This document shows, piece by piece, positions 8,126 through 16,253 of a DNA stretch of 64,000 nt (its first letter is position 1; each line of letters starts with the position of its first letter). A program made the position numbers and the translations under genes. This DNA is from Bacillota bacterium. GTDB taxonomy: Bacteria; Bacillota; Clostridia; Christensenellales; SZUA-584. A model generated the notes under the pieces. That model searched no databases, was not told the origin of the DNA, and saw only the letters and a program-made list of their open reading frames with translations. The DNA lies in assembly GCA_023459495.1 (NCBI GenBank), contig JAEWTL010000118.1:1-64000 (forward strand), read 5' to 3'.

Positions 8126-8530
8126 TTATTCCCCCTCTTCGCGTTTCCTTCCGCAAACAGCATCCTTAATTTCAGATATCAGCTGCGGGATTGACTCCAC
8201 AGCCTGCTCCACAAGGGACGGACCGGAAACCGGCAGCAACTGCACGTTGCATTCGTCCACTACAAGGAAGCCCACCGGAGTAACGCAAATACCGGAGCCC
8301 GCGCCGCCCGCAAACGGATAGCTGCCCTCCGAGCCCTGCTGCGAGGACTGCCCGTCTTTGCTGCCGCCATACTCTCCACCGCCCGATATGAATCCGAAGC
8401 TCACCTTAGTGATCGGAATGATGGTCGACCCGTCTGCTGAAACGACCGGATCCCCGATGATGGTATTGACGTCCACCATCTCCTTGATTTTAGCCATCGC
8501 TGTCTGCATGATATTTTCAATCGGATGCAT
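8126..8530 (-). CDS. ytfJ: YtfJ/GerW family sporulation protein
   Basis: 134 aa. The family is identified by the N-terminal ENIMQTAMAKIKEMVDVNTIIG, by VSFGFISGGGEYG and by the Gly/Ser-rich middle leading to GSGICVTPVGFLVVD. In Bacillus the protein (GerW) is made in the forespore and is needed for normal germination. The ATG at 8530 has AGAGG 8 bases upstream; the longer frame has no binding site. It overlaps the DUF2953 gene by 14 bases and abuts dacF, and the ytfI-ytfJ order is the same in Bacillus. Confidence 0.88.
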   Translation of the reverse strand: MHPIENIMQTAMAKIKEMVDVNTIIGDPVVSADGSTIIPITKVSFGFISGGGEYGGSKDGQSSQQGSEGSYPFAGGAGSGICVTPVGFLVVDECNVQLLPVSGPSLVEQAVESIPQLISEIKDAVCGRKREEGE

Positions 8531-9143
8531 GCTCTTTACCTCTTGACTTAAATTTGTAGATAAAATATCCAAGAATAATATTTGCGGGCGCAATGTCGAT
8601 TATGCAGTCTCCTCGTATGGAAAATGACAAACGGGAAAACGCGGGTTGAACGAACAGCCGGTAATTCTCCCGTTTGGTGGAAATTGCCGCGCATACCGCG
8701 CTGCCGACAGTGATCAGCAAGCCACAGGCCATCGCTGTTACAAATGCGTCGCCTGTGCCCACTTCTATATTCAACCGAAGATCGACCCAGCTTCTTTCGA
8801 GAATACCAAACCATGGGCTGACTTGCTTTCTCTCTTTTCGCGATTGGATGGCAGCTTGTATCAGTTTGAGGAGTGAAGCGTCTCTATCCGGTTTTTCTGT
8901 AAACAGAACCTCCGTCAGCGTGGTCACTTTCTCCTCCCGCGTTTTCAACATCCGGTAAAGCGCGACCACCCGGTTCTCGTCCCGTCCGACGCGATACTCC
9001 CTTTTCATGATTTGTATGGAAATCCAGGAAACAGTAAAATGAACGCACTCATTCTCCAGCCGGAAAACCCCGTGCACCCTGGTAGCAGTCAATACTATAG
9101 CGACGATGATCAAGCTGACCAAAGCAATAATAATAAAAAACAA
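8517..9143 (-). CDS. DUF2953 membrane protein (YtfI-like)
   Basis: 208 aa. One N-terminal membrane helix (FFIIIALVSLIIVAIVLTAT), a basic middle region, and two hydrophobic segments (about 130-150 and at the C-terminus). The pattern of short beta strands (VHFTVSWISIQI) and the segment LNIEVGTGDAFVTA is that of DUF2953, found beside ytfJ in sporulating Firmicutes. Function unknown; context suggests sporulation. The start codon is TTG at 9143 with GGAAGGCG upstream. Confidence 0.75.
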   Translation of the reverse strand: MFFIIIALVSLIIVAIVLTATRVHGVFRLENECVHFTVSWISIQIMKREYRVGRDENRVVALYRMLKTREEKVTTLTEVLFTEKPDRDASLLKLIQAAIQSRKERKQVSPWFGILERSWVDLRLNIEVGTGDAFVTAMACGLLITVGSAVCAAISTKRENYRLFVQPAFSRLSFSIRGDCIIDIAPANIILGYFIYKFKSRGKEHASD

Positions 9144-9199
9144 CGCCTTCCATTCAGAATCGACGTTGTTAGTATTATCTAAAACATGAAAAAAATTCG

Positions 9200-9715
9200 C
9201 TATTCAGCTTCTCTCAGCCGCGGAAGCTCGTCCAGCGACGATATGCCGAAATGGCGCAGGAACTCGTCGCTTGTCGCGTAAAGCATCGGATTCCCCAGCG
9301 ACTTCTTGCGGCCCGTGCGGATAACCAGTCCTTTTTCTACGAGCGCCGCGACAGAATAGTTGCACTGCACGCCCCTGACCTGCTCGATCTCAAACCGCGT
9401 GATGGGCTGCCGGTACGCGATGATTGCGAGCGTTTCCAGCATCGATTGAGAAAGGCGCGTCTTTTTGACTGGCTGCAGCACACGGTCGATGAACGGCATA
9501 TACTCCGGGTTGGAACAAAGCTGCAACTTATCGCCAACCCGCTTCAGCAACACACCGGCAACTGCCTGTTCCCTTTGTGCAGCCATCTCGTCCGCAATGC
9601 GGGCCAACGTAACTTCGTCTGTCTCCAGTGCTGCGGCGATTTCGCGAAGCTCCACCGCGTCACCCGCAACAAACAGTATACTTTCGATTGCGTATTTTAT
9701 CTGTTCCTCGTTCAA
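9200..9715 (-). CDS. scpB: segregation and condensation protein B
   Basis: Winged-helix subunit of the SMC-ScpA-ScpB condensin that loads at parS/ParB and arranges the chromosome. 171 aa. Typical features are EEQIKYAIESILFVAGDAVE at the start, LSQSMLETLAIIAYRQPITR in the first winged helix and VRGVQCNYSVAALVEKGLV in the second. It starts at TTG 9715, overlapping the scpA stop (TTGA), so the two are translationally coupled. Confidence 0.95.
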   Translation of the reverse strand: MNEEQIKYAIESILFVAGDAVELREIAAALETDEVTLARIADEMAAQREQAVAGVLLKRVGDKLQLCSNPEYMPFIDRVLQPVKKTRLSQSMLETLAIIAYRQPITRFEIEQVRGVQCNYSVAALVEKGLVIRTGRKKSLGNPMLYATSDEFLRHFGISSLDELPRLREAE

Positions 9716-10461
9716 CCCGCGGCCTCCTCGCTGATTTTAGTGATCGTGATATCCTCAAAGCAGCCCGGCTGCCGGATGGTCACAATATTTTTGTGGATGA
9801 GGTCGAGCAGCGCCAGAAACGTGACAGCAATCTCAAGCCTCGTCCGGGAATCTTCAAACAGAGAGAAAAAGTTCAGTGTCTTTATCTTAGACAGCATATT
9901 CAGGATATGCCGCCGCTTGTCCTTGAACGAGACCGTATCCCGCCTGATTTCGATGACCTCCAAGCGCTCCGGTTCGGCGTCCGGGATGCGCGACAGCACC
10001 TCCATAAAGGCCTGCGCCAGCCCATCCAGCGTCATCTCCTCAAACTCCCACTTCTCATCGGGCAGCGCGATCTCCTCAGGCAGCTTGTAGTAGCTGCAAA
10101 GGCCCCTTTCCTCCAGCGGCCTCAGCTGCTCGGAAGCGTCCTTAAACGCCTTGTACGCCTTCAGACGCTCAATAAGCTCCAGTTCCGGATCTTCCTCTTC
10201 CGTTTCCTCTTCATCCTCGCGGGGGAGCATCATGCGCGACTTGATATAAAGCAGCGTTGCCGCCATCTCTAAAAACTCGCTTGCACTTTCCATGGGCAGG
10301 CTCTGCATCTCGGAGACGTAAGACAAGAACTGTCCCGTCACCTCGGATACGAAAATCTGCTCGATATCGATCCGTGCACGGCCGATCAAAAACAGCAGAA
10401 GATCCAGCGGGCCTTCAAACTGTTCGATATGAACTTTGTACTCTTCAAAATCTCCCGTCAT
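9712..10461 (-). CDS. scpA: segregation and condensation protein A
   Basis: Kleisin subunit of the SMC condensin complex. 249 aa with the family opening YKVHIEQFEGPLDLLLFLI, the helical SMC-binding part including FLEMAATLLYIKSRMMLP, an acidic linker, and the C-terminal winged helix (VTFLALLDLIHKN). It overlaps the M50 protease gene by ATGA and scpB by TTGA. SMC itself is not in the window. Confidence 0.95.
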   Translation of the reverse strand: MTGDFEEYKVHIEQFEGPLDLLLFLIGRARIDIEQIFVSEVTGQFLSYVSEMQSLPMESASEFLEMAATLLYIKSRMMLPREDEEETEEEDPELELIERLKAYKAFKDASEQLRPLEERGLCSYYKLPEEIALPDEKWEFEEMTLDGLAQAFMEVLSRIPDAEPERLEVIEIRRDTVSFKDKRRHILNMLSKIKTLNFFSLFEDSRTRLEIAVTFLALLDLIHKNIVTIRQPGCFEDITITKISEEAAG

Positions 10462-11150
10462 AAGAACAACCCAAAGAACTTCATATACAACCAGAGCACG
10501 CCATTGACCCCAAATGAGATCACAACCTGGAGATAACCCCAGAATACGAGCAGCAGCAAAGCGATGTTGCCATACCGCATATAGTAGAAATAAAATTTCG
10601 GGCTCTTACGCGCAATGAATCCGCTGATGAGGTGATGTCCATCCAGCGGCGGTATGGGGATCAGGTTAAAGAAGCACAGTACCAGATTCATCATCACGAT
10701 ATAATACAGGATCGTAATAAGGATTTGATTATCTACACCGAAACCGTTATACAGCAGGATGATGATCCCGTAGAACACGAACGAGATGATCAGGTTCATG
10801 ATCACACCCGCAAGCGAAACAAGCACATTCCCCTTTTTATAGTTGCTGAAATTGCGGGGATTGATCGGTACCGGTTGGGCCCAGCCAAAGCCGATGATAA
10901 AGAACGATAAAACGCCGAAAAGATTGATATGCTTCGTGGGATCGAGCGTCAGCCTTCCCAGGTTCTTCGCCGTGGGATCACCCATCCGATTTGCCATCCA
11001 CGCGTGAGCCGCCTCATGGAACGAAAGACCAATAACATACGCGGGCAGCAGGTACAATAAATATTTCAAATATTCTAAAATACCGCCATTGGGGTCAAAA
11101 AGAATATAAATCGGCATGTTATACAGGAAATTACGTATACCTTCAAACAT
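10458..11150 (-). CDS. site-2 protease family membrane protein (peptidase M50)
   Basis: 230 aa integral membrane protein with about five or six hydrophobic segments. The zinc motif HEAAH is in GLSFHEAAHAWMANRMGDPT, and the second metal site is NLIPIPPLDGHH near residue 170. Members of this short M50 clade lie beside scpA in many Firmicutes; their substrate is not known. The ATG at 11150 is preceded by GGAG and by a promoter at 11183-11211, making it the first gene of the operon that ends at rluB. Confidence 0.88.
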   Translation of the reverse strand: MFEGIRNFLYNMPIYILFDPNGGILEYLKYLLYLLPAYVIGLSFHEAAHAWMANRMGDPTAKNLGRLTLDPTKHINLFGVLSFFIIGFGWAQPVPINPRNFSNYKKGNVLVSLAGVIMNLIISFVFYGIIILLYNGFGVDNQILITILYYIVMMNLVLCFFNLIPIPPLDGHHLISGFIARKSPKFYFYYMRYGNIALLLLVFWGYLQVVISFGVNGVLWLYMKFFGLFL

Positions 11151-11182
11151 TTCTCGTCTCCAGACTTATGTAATAGATTTTC

Positions 11183-11211
11183 AGTATATCCGAAAAAGGT
11201 ACTTCTTTCAA
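11183..11211 (-). promoter_or_regulatory. promoter of the M50-scpAB-dacF-rluB operon
   Basis: Minus strand TTGAAA (11211-11206), 17 bases, TATACT (11188-11183). Confidence 0.7.
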
Positions 11212-11254
11212 CGGACCAAAAATGTCGAATTTGTAAAAACCAACAGTTTCGGCA

Positions 11255-11285
11255 TAAAATAAGCGCACCGATTACAGGTACGCTT
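11255..11285 (-). terminator. intrinsic terminator after zapA
   Basis: Minus strand 9-bp stem AAGCGTACC / GGTGCGCTT (11285-11277 with 11269-11261) followed by ATTTTATG. It closes the pheST-zapA unit. Confidence 0.7.
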
Positions 11286-11310
11286 ACATATCATGCCTTA
11301 TTCTCTGTAG

Positions 11311-11667
11311 TTATTTGTACCCGTCGAAGATCTGACTCTTGTCCTTCTTGATCGTCGAAACGTTAGAGCGATACCCCTCTTTTTCACGGGGGACCTCCGA
11401 ACGCAGCCGCTTGATCTCCGCCGTGAGCTGCGCATACTCTTCGTTCAAGGCGTCGAACTGATCCTGCAGTTTCAACAGGTCGTCGGCGACATTGATCGCG
11501 GTGAGAACGGACAGCGTGTTCGGGTTCAGGTTCACATACTGGCTCTTCAGTTCAGCCATCTTGCGGTCGACATAAATCGCCACACGATGAATGTACTCCT
11601 CGCTCTCATAGCCGGACATCACATATTCTTTGCCGCAGATTTTTACCGTGGTACGTGTCTTATCCAT
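11311..11667 (-). CDS. zapA: cell division protein ZapA
   Basis: Small FtsZ-binding protein that stabilises the Z ring. 118 aa: an N-terminal beta domain (RTTVKICGKEYVMSGYESEE), then RKMAELKSQYVNLNPNTLSV and a C-terminal coiled coil (about 60-100). I use the ATG giving MDKTRTT, the usual family start; in-frame GTG (11679) and ATG (11673) starts just upstream are nearly as good, because the GGGGG motif could serve any of them. It follows pheT by about 85 bases, the same neighbourhood seen in many Firmicutes. Confidence 0.85.
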   Translation of the reverse strand: MDKTRTTVKICGKEYVMSGYESEEYIHRVAIYVDRKMAELKSQYVNLNPNTLSVLTAINVADDLLKLQDQFDALNEEYAQLTAEIKRLRSEVPREKEGYRSNVSTIKKDKSQIFDGYK

Positions 11668-11753
11668 GCGCATCCACACCCCAGCCCCCTATATTGGTTG
11701 TATTATATATCAACATAGGGAATAATTCAACAGCAGGCCCACAAAATATTGTA

Positions 11754-14138
11754 TTATTCGCGCAGCGCCGCTCCCAGCGACTTGGCTGCAGCCGCGACAA
11801 TAACGTCCCGCGCGGCGTTGGCCTCCTCGTCGGTAAGCGTACGGTCCTTGGCACGGAACACGACCGTGAACGCAAGACTCTTCTTGCCAGCGCCCAGCTT
11901 CTCGCCCGTGTACACATCGAACAACCGTACATTCTCGAAATGCGCACCGCCATGCTTTTTAATGCAGTCCAGCAGGCTGCCAGCCAAAACTTTCTCGTCA
12001 ACAGTGAACGCAAGGTCGCGCTCCACCGCGGGGAACTTGGGCAGCGGCTCATAACGCATCACCTCGACTGCTTGAGATACAAGCGCATCCACCCAGAGCT
12101 CGGCGATGTATACGCGCTTGTTGATGCCATACTCGCCCGCCACATCGGGGTGCACCTCGCCCATTTCACCCAGCCGGGCATTTTTGACACCGATAGCGGC
12201 CTTGCGGCCAGGATGGTAATATACCGAACCCTCAGGCGTAAACTTTACGTTGTGGATGCCAAAGGCCTCAAGCAGGTTTTCCACCACGCCCTTGAGCGAG
12301 AAGAAATCCTCGTCCCCGCACAGGCCGATACAGAGATATTTGCGTTCTTCCGGCAGGTCGCCAGGCTTGGCATTGAGATATACACGCCCCGACTCGAAAA
12401 GCCGGATGTTCTCTGCTTTCCGGTTGAGGTTGGTCGCGATGACGCGCAGCATATCGGGCACCGGCGAAGTACGCATATACCCCTGATCATCGCCCAGCGG
12501 GTTGATGATCTTCACAAGACTGCGCCGCGGATCATCCTCGTGCAATCCCAGACGGTCCGGTTCCACCGGCGGGCAGAACGAATAGGTGACGCACTCATAG
12601 CAGCCCAGCGCGGTCAGCCGGGCGCGGGCCTTATCGATGCACCGCTCGTCCGGCAGCACCATCCCGCGCTGCATGATGCCGACCATTTGCACCATGGGGA
12701 TACGGTCGTAGCCATACATGCGCGCTACCTCTTCCGCGATATCCTCGCCGATGCGGATGTCGCCGCGGAAACTTGGAATATCACAGGTCAGCATGCCCTC
12801 CTTCAGTTCTGTCGGGATGTGTACGCGCCGCAGCAATGCAGCCATATCTTCAGGCGCGATATCCGTGCCTAAAATCGCGTTAACCTTCTTCGTGCTCACC
12901 GTCACGCTGCGCGGTGACAGATCCGCCGAGCAGATATCGATCTCACCCGGAACAATCTCACCCGCGCTCAGCTGCTCCACGAGGTGCAGTGCACGATCCA
13001 TGGCAATTTTGCAGCCCGCTGCATCAATGCCCTTGGAGAAGCGCATTGCGCTCTCCGTCTGCAGGCCCAGCGCACGCGACGTGCGGCGCACATTGCCCAG
13101 CGCAAATTTTGCAGCCTCAAACACCACGGTCACCGTGTTGTCGCGGATGCCGGAATTCTGCCCGCCCATCACGCCCGCGATGCCAATCGGCCCTTGCGCG
13201 TCACAGATGAGCAGCATCTCTTCCGAGAGCTCCCGTTCTTTGTCGTCCAGCGTCGTGATCGTCTCGCCCGCATTCGCGCGGCGCACGACAATCTGCTGCC
13301 CCCTGATATCCTTGTAATCAAACGCGTGCATCGGCTGTCCGGTTTCGAGCATCACAAAGTTGGTAATGTCCACAATGTTGTTGATGGAACGAATGCCCGC
13401 AGCCATCAGCCGGTCCTTCATCCACGCGGGCGACGGGCCGATCTTGACGTTTTTCACAGCGCGCGCAATATAACGCTCGCACAGTTCCGTATCCTGCACA
13501 TCCACCGACACGTATTCGGAGATATCCCCGCTTCCCTGCTGGTAGCCTGTCTCCGGCAGTTTGACGCCTTTACCCAGCGTAGCACCGCATTCGCGCGCGA
13601 TGCCGAGTATCGACAGGCAGTCGGGCCGGTTTGCGCCCACTTCGATTTCAAATATGACGTCCGTCAAACCGAGCAGTTCACGCAGCGGCGTGCCGGTCGG
13701 CACATCCTCTTTCAGGATCATGATGCCGTCCACACCTGCGCCGGGATACTCTTCCTCGCTGATATTCAGCTCCGCGCCGGAGCAAAGCATACCGTTGGAA
13801 TACACGCCGCGCAGCTTGCCCTTGCTGATCTTCAGGCCGCCAGGCAGGCATGCGCCAATCAGCGCGGCAGGCACCAGCGCACCTTCAAAGATGTTGCGCG
13901 CTCCGCATACGATCTGCAATGTTTCGCTGCCCACATCCACCATGCAGATGGACAGCTTGTCGGCGTCGGGATGTTTTTTAATGGACACGATCCGTCCAGC
14001 GACGACATTTTTCAGTTCCGCGCCGAGTTCCTTGTATCCGTCCACCGCAGTACCCGCCATGATGAGCTTTTTTGTCAGCTCATCCGGTGCTGCATCCATA
14101 TCCACATAATCGCAAAGCCATTTATAAGGCGCTATCAT
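11754..14138 (-). CDS. pheT: phenylalanine-tRNA ligase, beta subunit
   Basis: Large subunit of the alpha2-beta2 enzyme that charges tRNA-Phe. 794 aa, normal length. In order: the EMAP/OB tRNA-binding domain (about 40-150, VVAGRIVSIKKHPDADKL), the B3/B4 editing domain (about 215-390), B5, the catalytic-like core, and the C-terminal FDX-ACB anticodon-binding domain (about 700-794, PLPKFPAVERDLAFTVDE). AGGAGGG precedes the ATG. It lies 9 bases after pheS and is controlled by the shared T-box leader. Confidence 0.97.
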   Translation of the reverse strand: MIAPYKWLCDYVDMDAAPDELTKKLIMAGTAVDGYKELGAELKNVVAGRIVSIKKHPDADKLSICMVDVGSETLQIVCGARNIFEGALVPAALIGACLPGGLKISKGKLRGVYSNGMLCSGAELNISEEEYPGAGVDGIMILKEDVPTGTPLRELLGLTDVIFEIEVGANRPDCLSILGIARECGATLGKGVKLPETGYQQGSGDISEYVSVDVQDTELCERYIARAVKNVKIGPSPAWMKDRLMAAGIRSINNIVDITNFVMLETGQPMHAFDYKDIRGQQIVVRRANAGETITTLDDKERELSEEMLLICDAQGPIGIAGVMGGQNSGIRDNTVTVVFEAAKFALGNVRRTSRALGLQTESAMRFSKGIDAAGCKIAMDRALHLVEQLSAGEIVPGEIDICSADLSPRSVTVSTKKVNAILGTDIAPEDMAALLRRVHIPTELKEGMLTCDIPSFRGDIRIGEDIAEEVARMYGYDRIPMVQMVGIMQRGMVLPDERCIDKARARLTALGCYECVTYSFCPPVEPDRLGLHEDDPRRSLVKIINPLGDDQGYMRTSPVPDMLRVIATNLNRKAENIRLFESGRVYLNAKPGDLPEERKYLCIGLCGDEDFFSLKGVVENLLEAFGIHNVKFTPEGSVYYHPGRKAAIGVKNARLGEMGEVHPDVAGEYGINKRVYIAELWVDALVSQAVEVMRYEPLPKFPAVERDLAFTVDEKVLAGSLLDCIKKHGGAHFENVRLFDVYTGEKLGAGKKSLAFTVVFRAKDRTLTDEEANAARDVIVAAAAKSLGAALRE

Positions 14139-14147
14139 ATTTCCCTC

Positions 14148-15173
14148 CTATTTGAACTGGGACACGAAGCGGATATCGTTCTCGAAGAGCAGCCGGATAT
14201 CCGTGATGCCGTATTTGATCGTCGTGATGCGGTCGAGCCCCATGCCGAACGCAAAGCCGGTGTATTCTTCCGGGTCGATGCCGCACACGCGCAGTACGTT
14301 CGGGTGCACCATGCCGCAGCCCAGCAACTCGATCATGCCGGTACCCTTACAGACGGTGCAGCCCTTGCCGCCACACTTGGCGCAGGTGGCGTCCACCTCG
14401 GCGCTTGGTTCCGTGAACGGGAAGAAGCCCGGACGGAATTTGGTCTTGGTCTCCTCGCCGTACAACTCCTTCAAAAAGCTGTCGAGTGCACCTTTCAAGT
14501 GGGAGAATTTAATTCCCTTATCCACCACGAGGCCTTCAATCTGATTGAACACCGGCGAATGCGTCGCGTCCACATCGTCGCTGCGGTATACGCGTCCCGG
14601 GCAAATCATGCGGATAGGCGGCTTCTGCTTCAGCATCGTACGGATCTGAACCGGTGAAGTATGCGTGCGCAGTACGATATCGCTTGACACATAGAACGTG
14701 TCCTGCATATCACGCGCCGGATGGTCCTTGGGCATGTTGAGCATTTCAAAGTTGTACTTATCGTACTCCACCTCCGGACCGTCCATCACCTCAAAGCCCA
14801 TACTGATGAATATGTCGCGGATCTCGTAGTACACGCGCGTCAGCGGATGCAGGCCGCCAAAGGCCTGCTCCTTGCCGGGCAGTGTAATATCCACGCGTTC
14901 CTTAATGAGACGCGCATCCTTCTCCGTATGTTGCAGCGCCTGCGTCTTGCCGTCAAGCGCCTCGGTCAAAAGATCACGCACCTCGTTGACCTTTTTTCCA
15001 AACGCCGGGCGCTGATCATCCGGAATGTCCTTCATACCCCGCAGTGCAGCGGTGAGCTCGCCCTTTTTGCCGAGCAGCCGGATGCGAAGCACTTCCGCGT
15101 CATCCGTTGTCACGCAGCTTTCGATCTCCTTCAGTGCGGAAGCGGCCAGGCTGTCCATCGATTCGTAATCCAT
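14148..15173 (-). CDS. pheS: phenylalanine-tRNA ligase, alpha subunit
   Basis: Catalytic subunit of PheRS. 341 aa. N-terminal coiled coil (about 1-90), class II motif 2 around MICPGRVYRSDDVDATHSP and motif 3 in FAFGMGLDRITTIKYGI. The FDYN/Phe-binding pocket segments are in place (FTEPSAEVD). A zinc-like cluster CAKCGGKGCTVC near 245-256 is common in Firmicutes PheS. GGGAG stands before the ATG. First gene of the pheST operon downstream of the T-box. Confidence 0.97.
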   Translation of the reverse strand: MDYESMDSLAASALKEIESCVTTDDAEVLRIRLLGKKGELTAALRGMKDIPDDQRPAFGKKVNEVRDLLTEALDGKTQALQHTEKDARLIKERVDITLPGKEQAFGGLHPLTRVYYEIRDIFISMGFEVMDGPEVEYDKYNFEMLNMPKDHPARDMQDTFYVSSDIVLRTHTSPVQIRTMLKQKPPIRMICPGRVYRSDDVDATHSPVFNQIEGLVVDKGIKFSHLKGALDSFLKELYGEETKTKFRPGFFPFTEPSAEVDATCAKCGGKGCTVCKGTGMIELLGCGMVHPNVLRVCGIDPEEYTGFAFGMGLDRITTIKYGITDIRLLFENDIRFVSQFK

Positions 15174-15235
15174 TGGTTCTCCCTTTCCTGTTCCATGTCA
15201 CGGCGCATTCTGTACACGCCACTATCATCTTAAAT

Positions 15236-15464
15236 TAAAAACAGACCTTCGCTTGGGGCGAAAGTCCGCGGTACCACCCAAATTCAAAGACGCGCAAGAT
15301 GCGCCTTCCTTAAGGACACGCTGTAACGGAGCGTACCGGGAGCTAAGCTCCTGCTCTGTCTGCGAAGGTTCTCGCTGCATGCAAGCGGGCGCTTTCAGCC
15401 AATGGCAGCCCGTCTCTTGACATGCTTCCCGCAGCGGTACTGTTCAGACTTCACCGCATTTAAT
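15236..15464 (-). promoter_or_regulatory. T-box riboswitch (specifier TTC, Phe) with terminator
   Basis: The minus-strand leader contains the highly conserved T-box GGGTGGTACCGCGG (15279-15266), followed directly by an intrinsic terminator: 9-bp stem (15266-15258 with 15252-15244) and TGTTTTTAA. Stem I is closed by GTCTG (near 15448) with CAGAC (near 15360), and just before that closing strand lies TTC G, a phenylalanine codon in the specifier position. Uncharged tRNA-Phe should pair with TTC and the T-box and prevent termination, switching on pheST. Confidence 0.9.
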
Positions 15465-15470
15465 GCAGGC

Positions 15471-15500
15471 ATTATAGCACAGCCCTTGAAGCTTTTTCAA
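15471..15500 (-). promoter_or_regulatory. promoter of the pheST T-box transcript
   Basis: Minus strand TTGAAA (15500-15495), 18 bases, consensus TATAAT (15476-15471). The -35 box overlaps the stop codon region of the upstream trmH-family gene. Confidence 0.75.
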
Positions 15501-16252
15501 GTCCGTATTTTATATATCAGTATGCCCGCGGCAACCGCGGCGTTCAGACTCTCGGCTTTGCCGAACATCGGGATGCGCACGGCATCCGTAGCCAACTCCA
15601 TAATGGGAGCAGAAATCCCGCGCGATTCGTTGCCGATCACAAGGCAGGTACGTTGCCAGTCCAGCTTAAATTCAGTGTTGCCGTTTAGATGCGCGCATGC
15701 GATATGATGCCCTCCATTGGCGAGAGCCTTCAGGTAATCTGTCAGAACCGTTTTAAATACCGGCAGGTGGAATACGCTGCCCATCGATGCGCGTATCGCT
15801 TTGGGAGAAAAGGCATCCGCACAGGCAGACGAAAGCGCGACACCCGATGCGCCTGCCGCGTCTGCGGTCCGAATGATTGCTCCAACGTTAGCCGGGTCCT
15901 GCACGTCGTCAAGCGCGATGATGAACCCCTGCGTCACTGGCTGGTATGACGGCAACGCCGCGATTGCCGCAACGCCCTGTGGCGTCTGGCAGTCGCATGC
16001 CGCGGTCATTACGTGTTCCTTTACTATATAAACCCGTACACCCGCATCCCTTGCGCCCTGCGCGATATCCTCAAACCGGCCTTCCGTAACGATCAGACTG
16101 CGCAGCCGGTCTGGCATGAAAGCAAACAGCTCGCGTACGCATTTTTCGCCCTCAACAAGCATTTCGCCCTGCTGTGCCCTGCCCTTTGAAGCGTGCAGGC
16201 TGCGCGCGCGCTGCACCAAATCGTTTTTTGTACTGGTAATAACCGTATCCAA
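15497..16252 (-). CDS. TrmH/SpoU family RNA 2'-O-methyltransferase
   Basis: SAM-dependent methyltransferase with the trefoil-knot SPOUT fold, acting on rRNA or tRNA. 251 aa with an N-terminal substrate-binding domain (MLVEGEKCVRELF) and the three SpoU motifs: LDDVQDPANVGAIIRTADA, CLVIGNESRGIS and VRIPMFGKAESLNAAVAAGIL. I start it at TTG 16252, because GGGAG is 6 bases upstream and the upstream gene stops at 16254; longer frames run inside that gene. In this position (beside pheST) many Firmicutes carry a 23S rRNA methyltransferase of this family (YsgA), so rRNA is the likely substrate. Confidence 0.85.
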   Translation of the reverse strand: MDTVITSTKNDLVQRARSLHASKGRAQQGEMLVEGEKCVRELFAFMPDRLRSLIVTEGRFEDIAQGARDAGVRVYIVKEHVMTAACDCQTPQGVAAIAALPSYQPVTQGFIIALDDVQDPANVGAIIRTADAAGASGVALSSACADAFSPKAIRASMGSVFHLPVFKTVLTDYLKALANGGHHIACAHLNGNTEFKLDWQRTCLVIGNESRGISAPIMELATDAVRIPMFGKAESLNAAVAAGILIYKIRT

Positions 16253-16253
16253 A

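Noticed and set aside
12984..14657. 557-codon open frame on the plus strand opposite pheS-pheT, and a 405-codon one at 11655-12872
   Set aside because: They lie entirely opposite conserved pheT/pheS, have His/Arg-rich chance composition and no ribosome binding site or recognisable motif.
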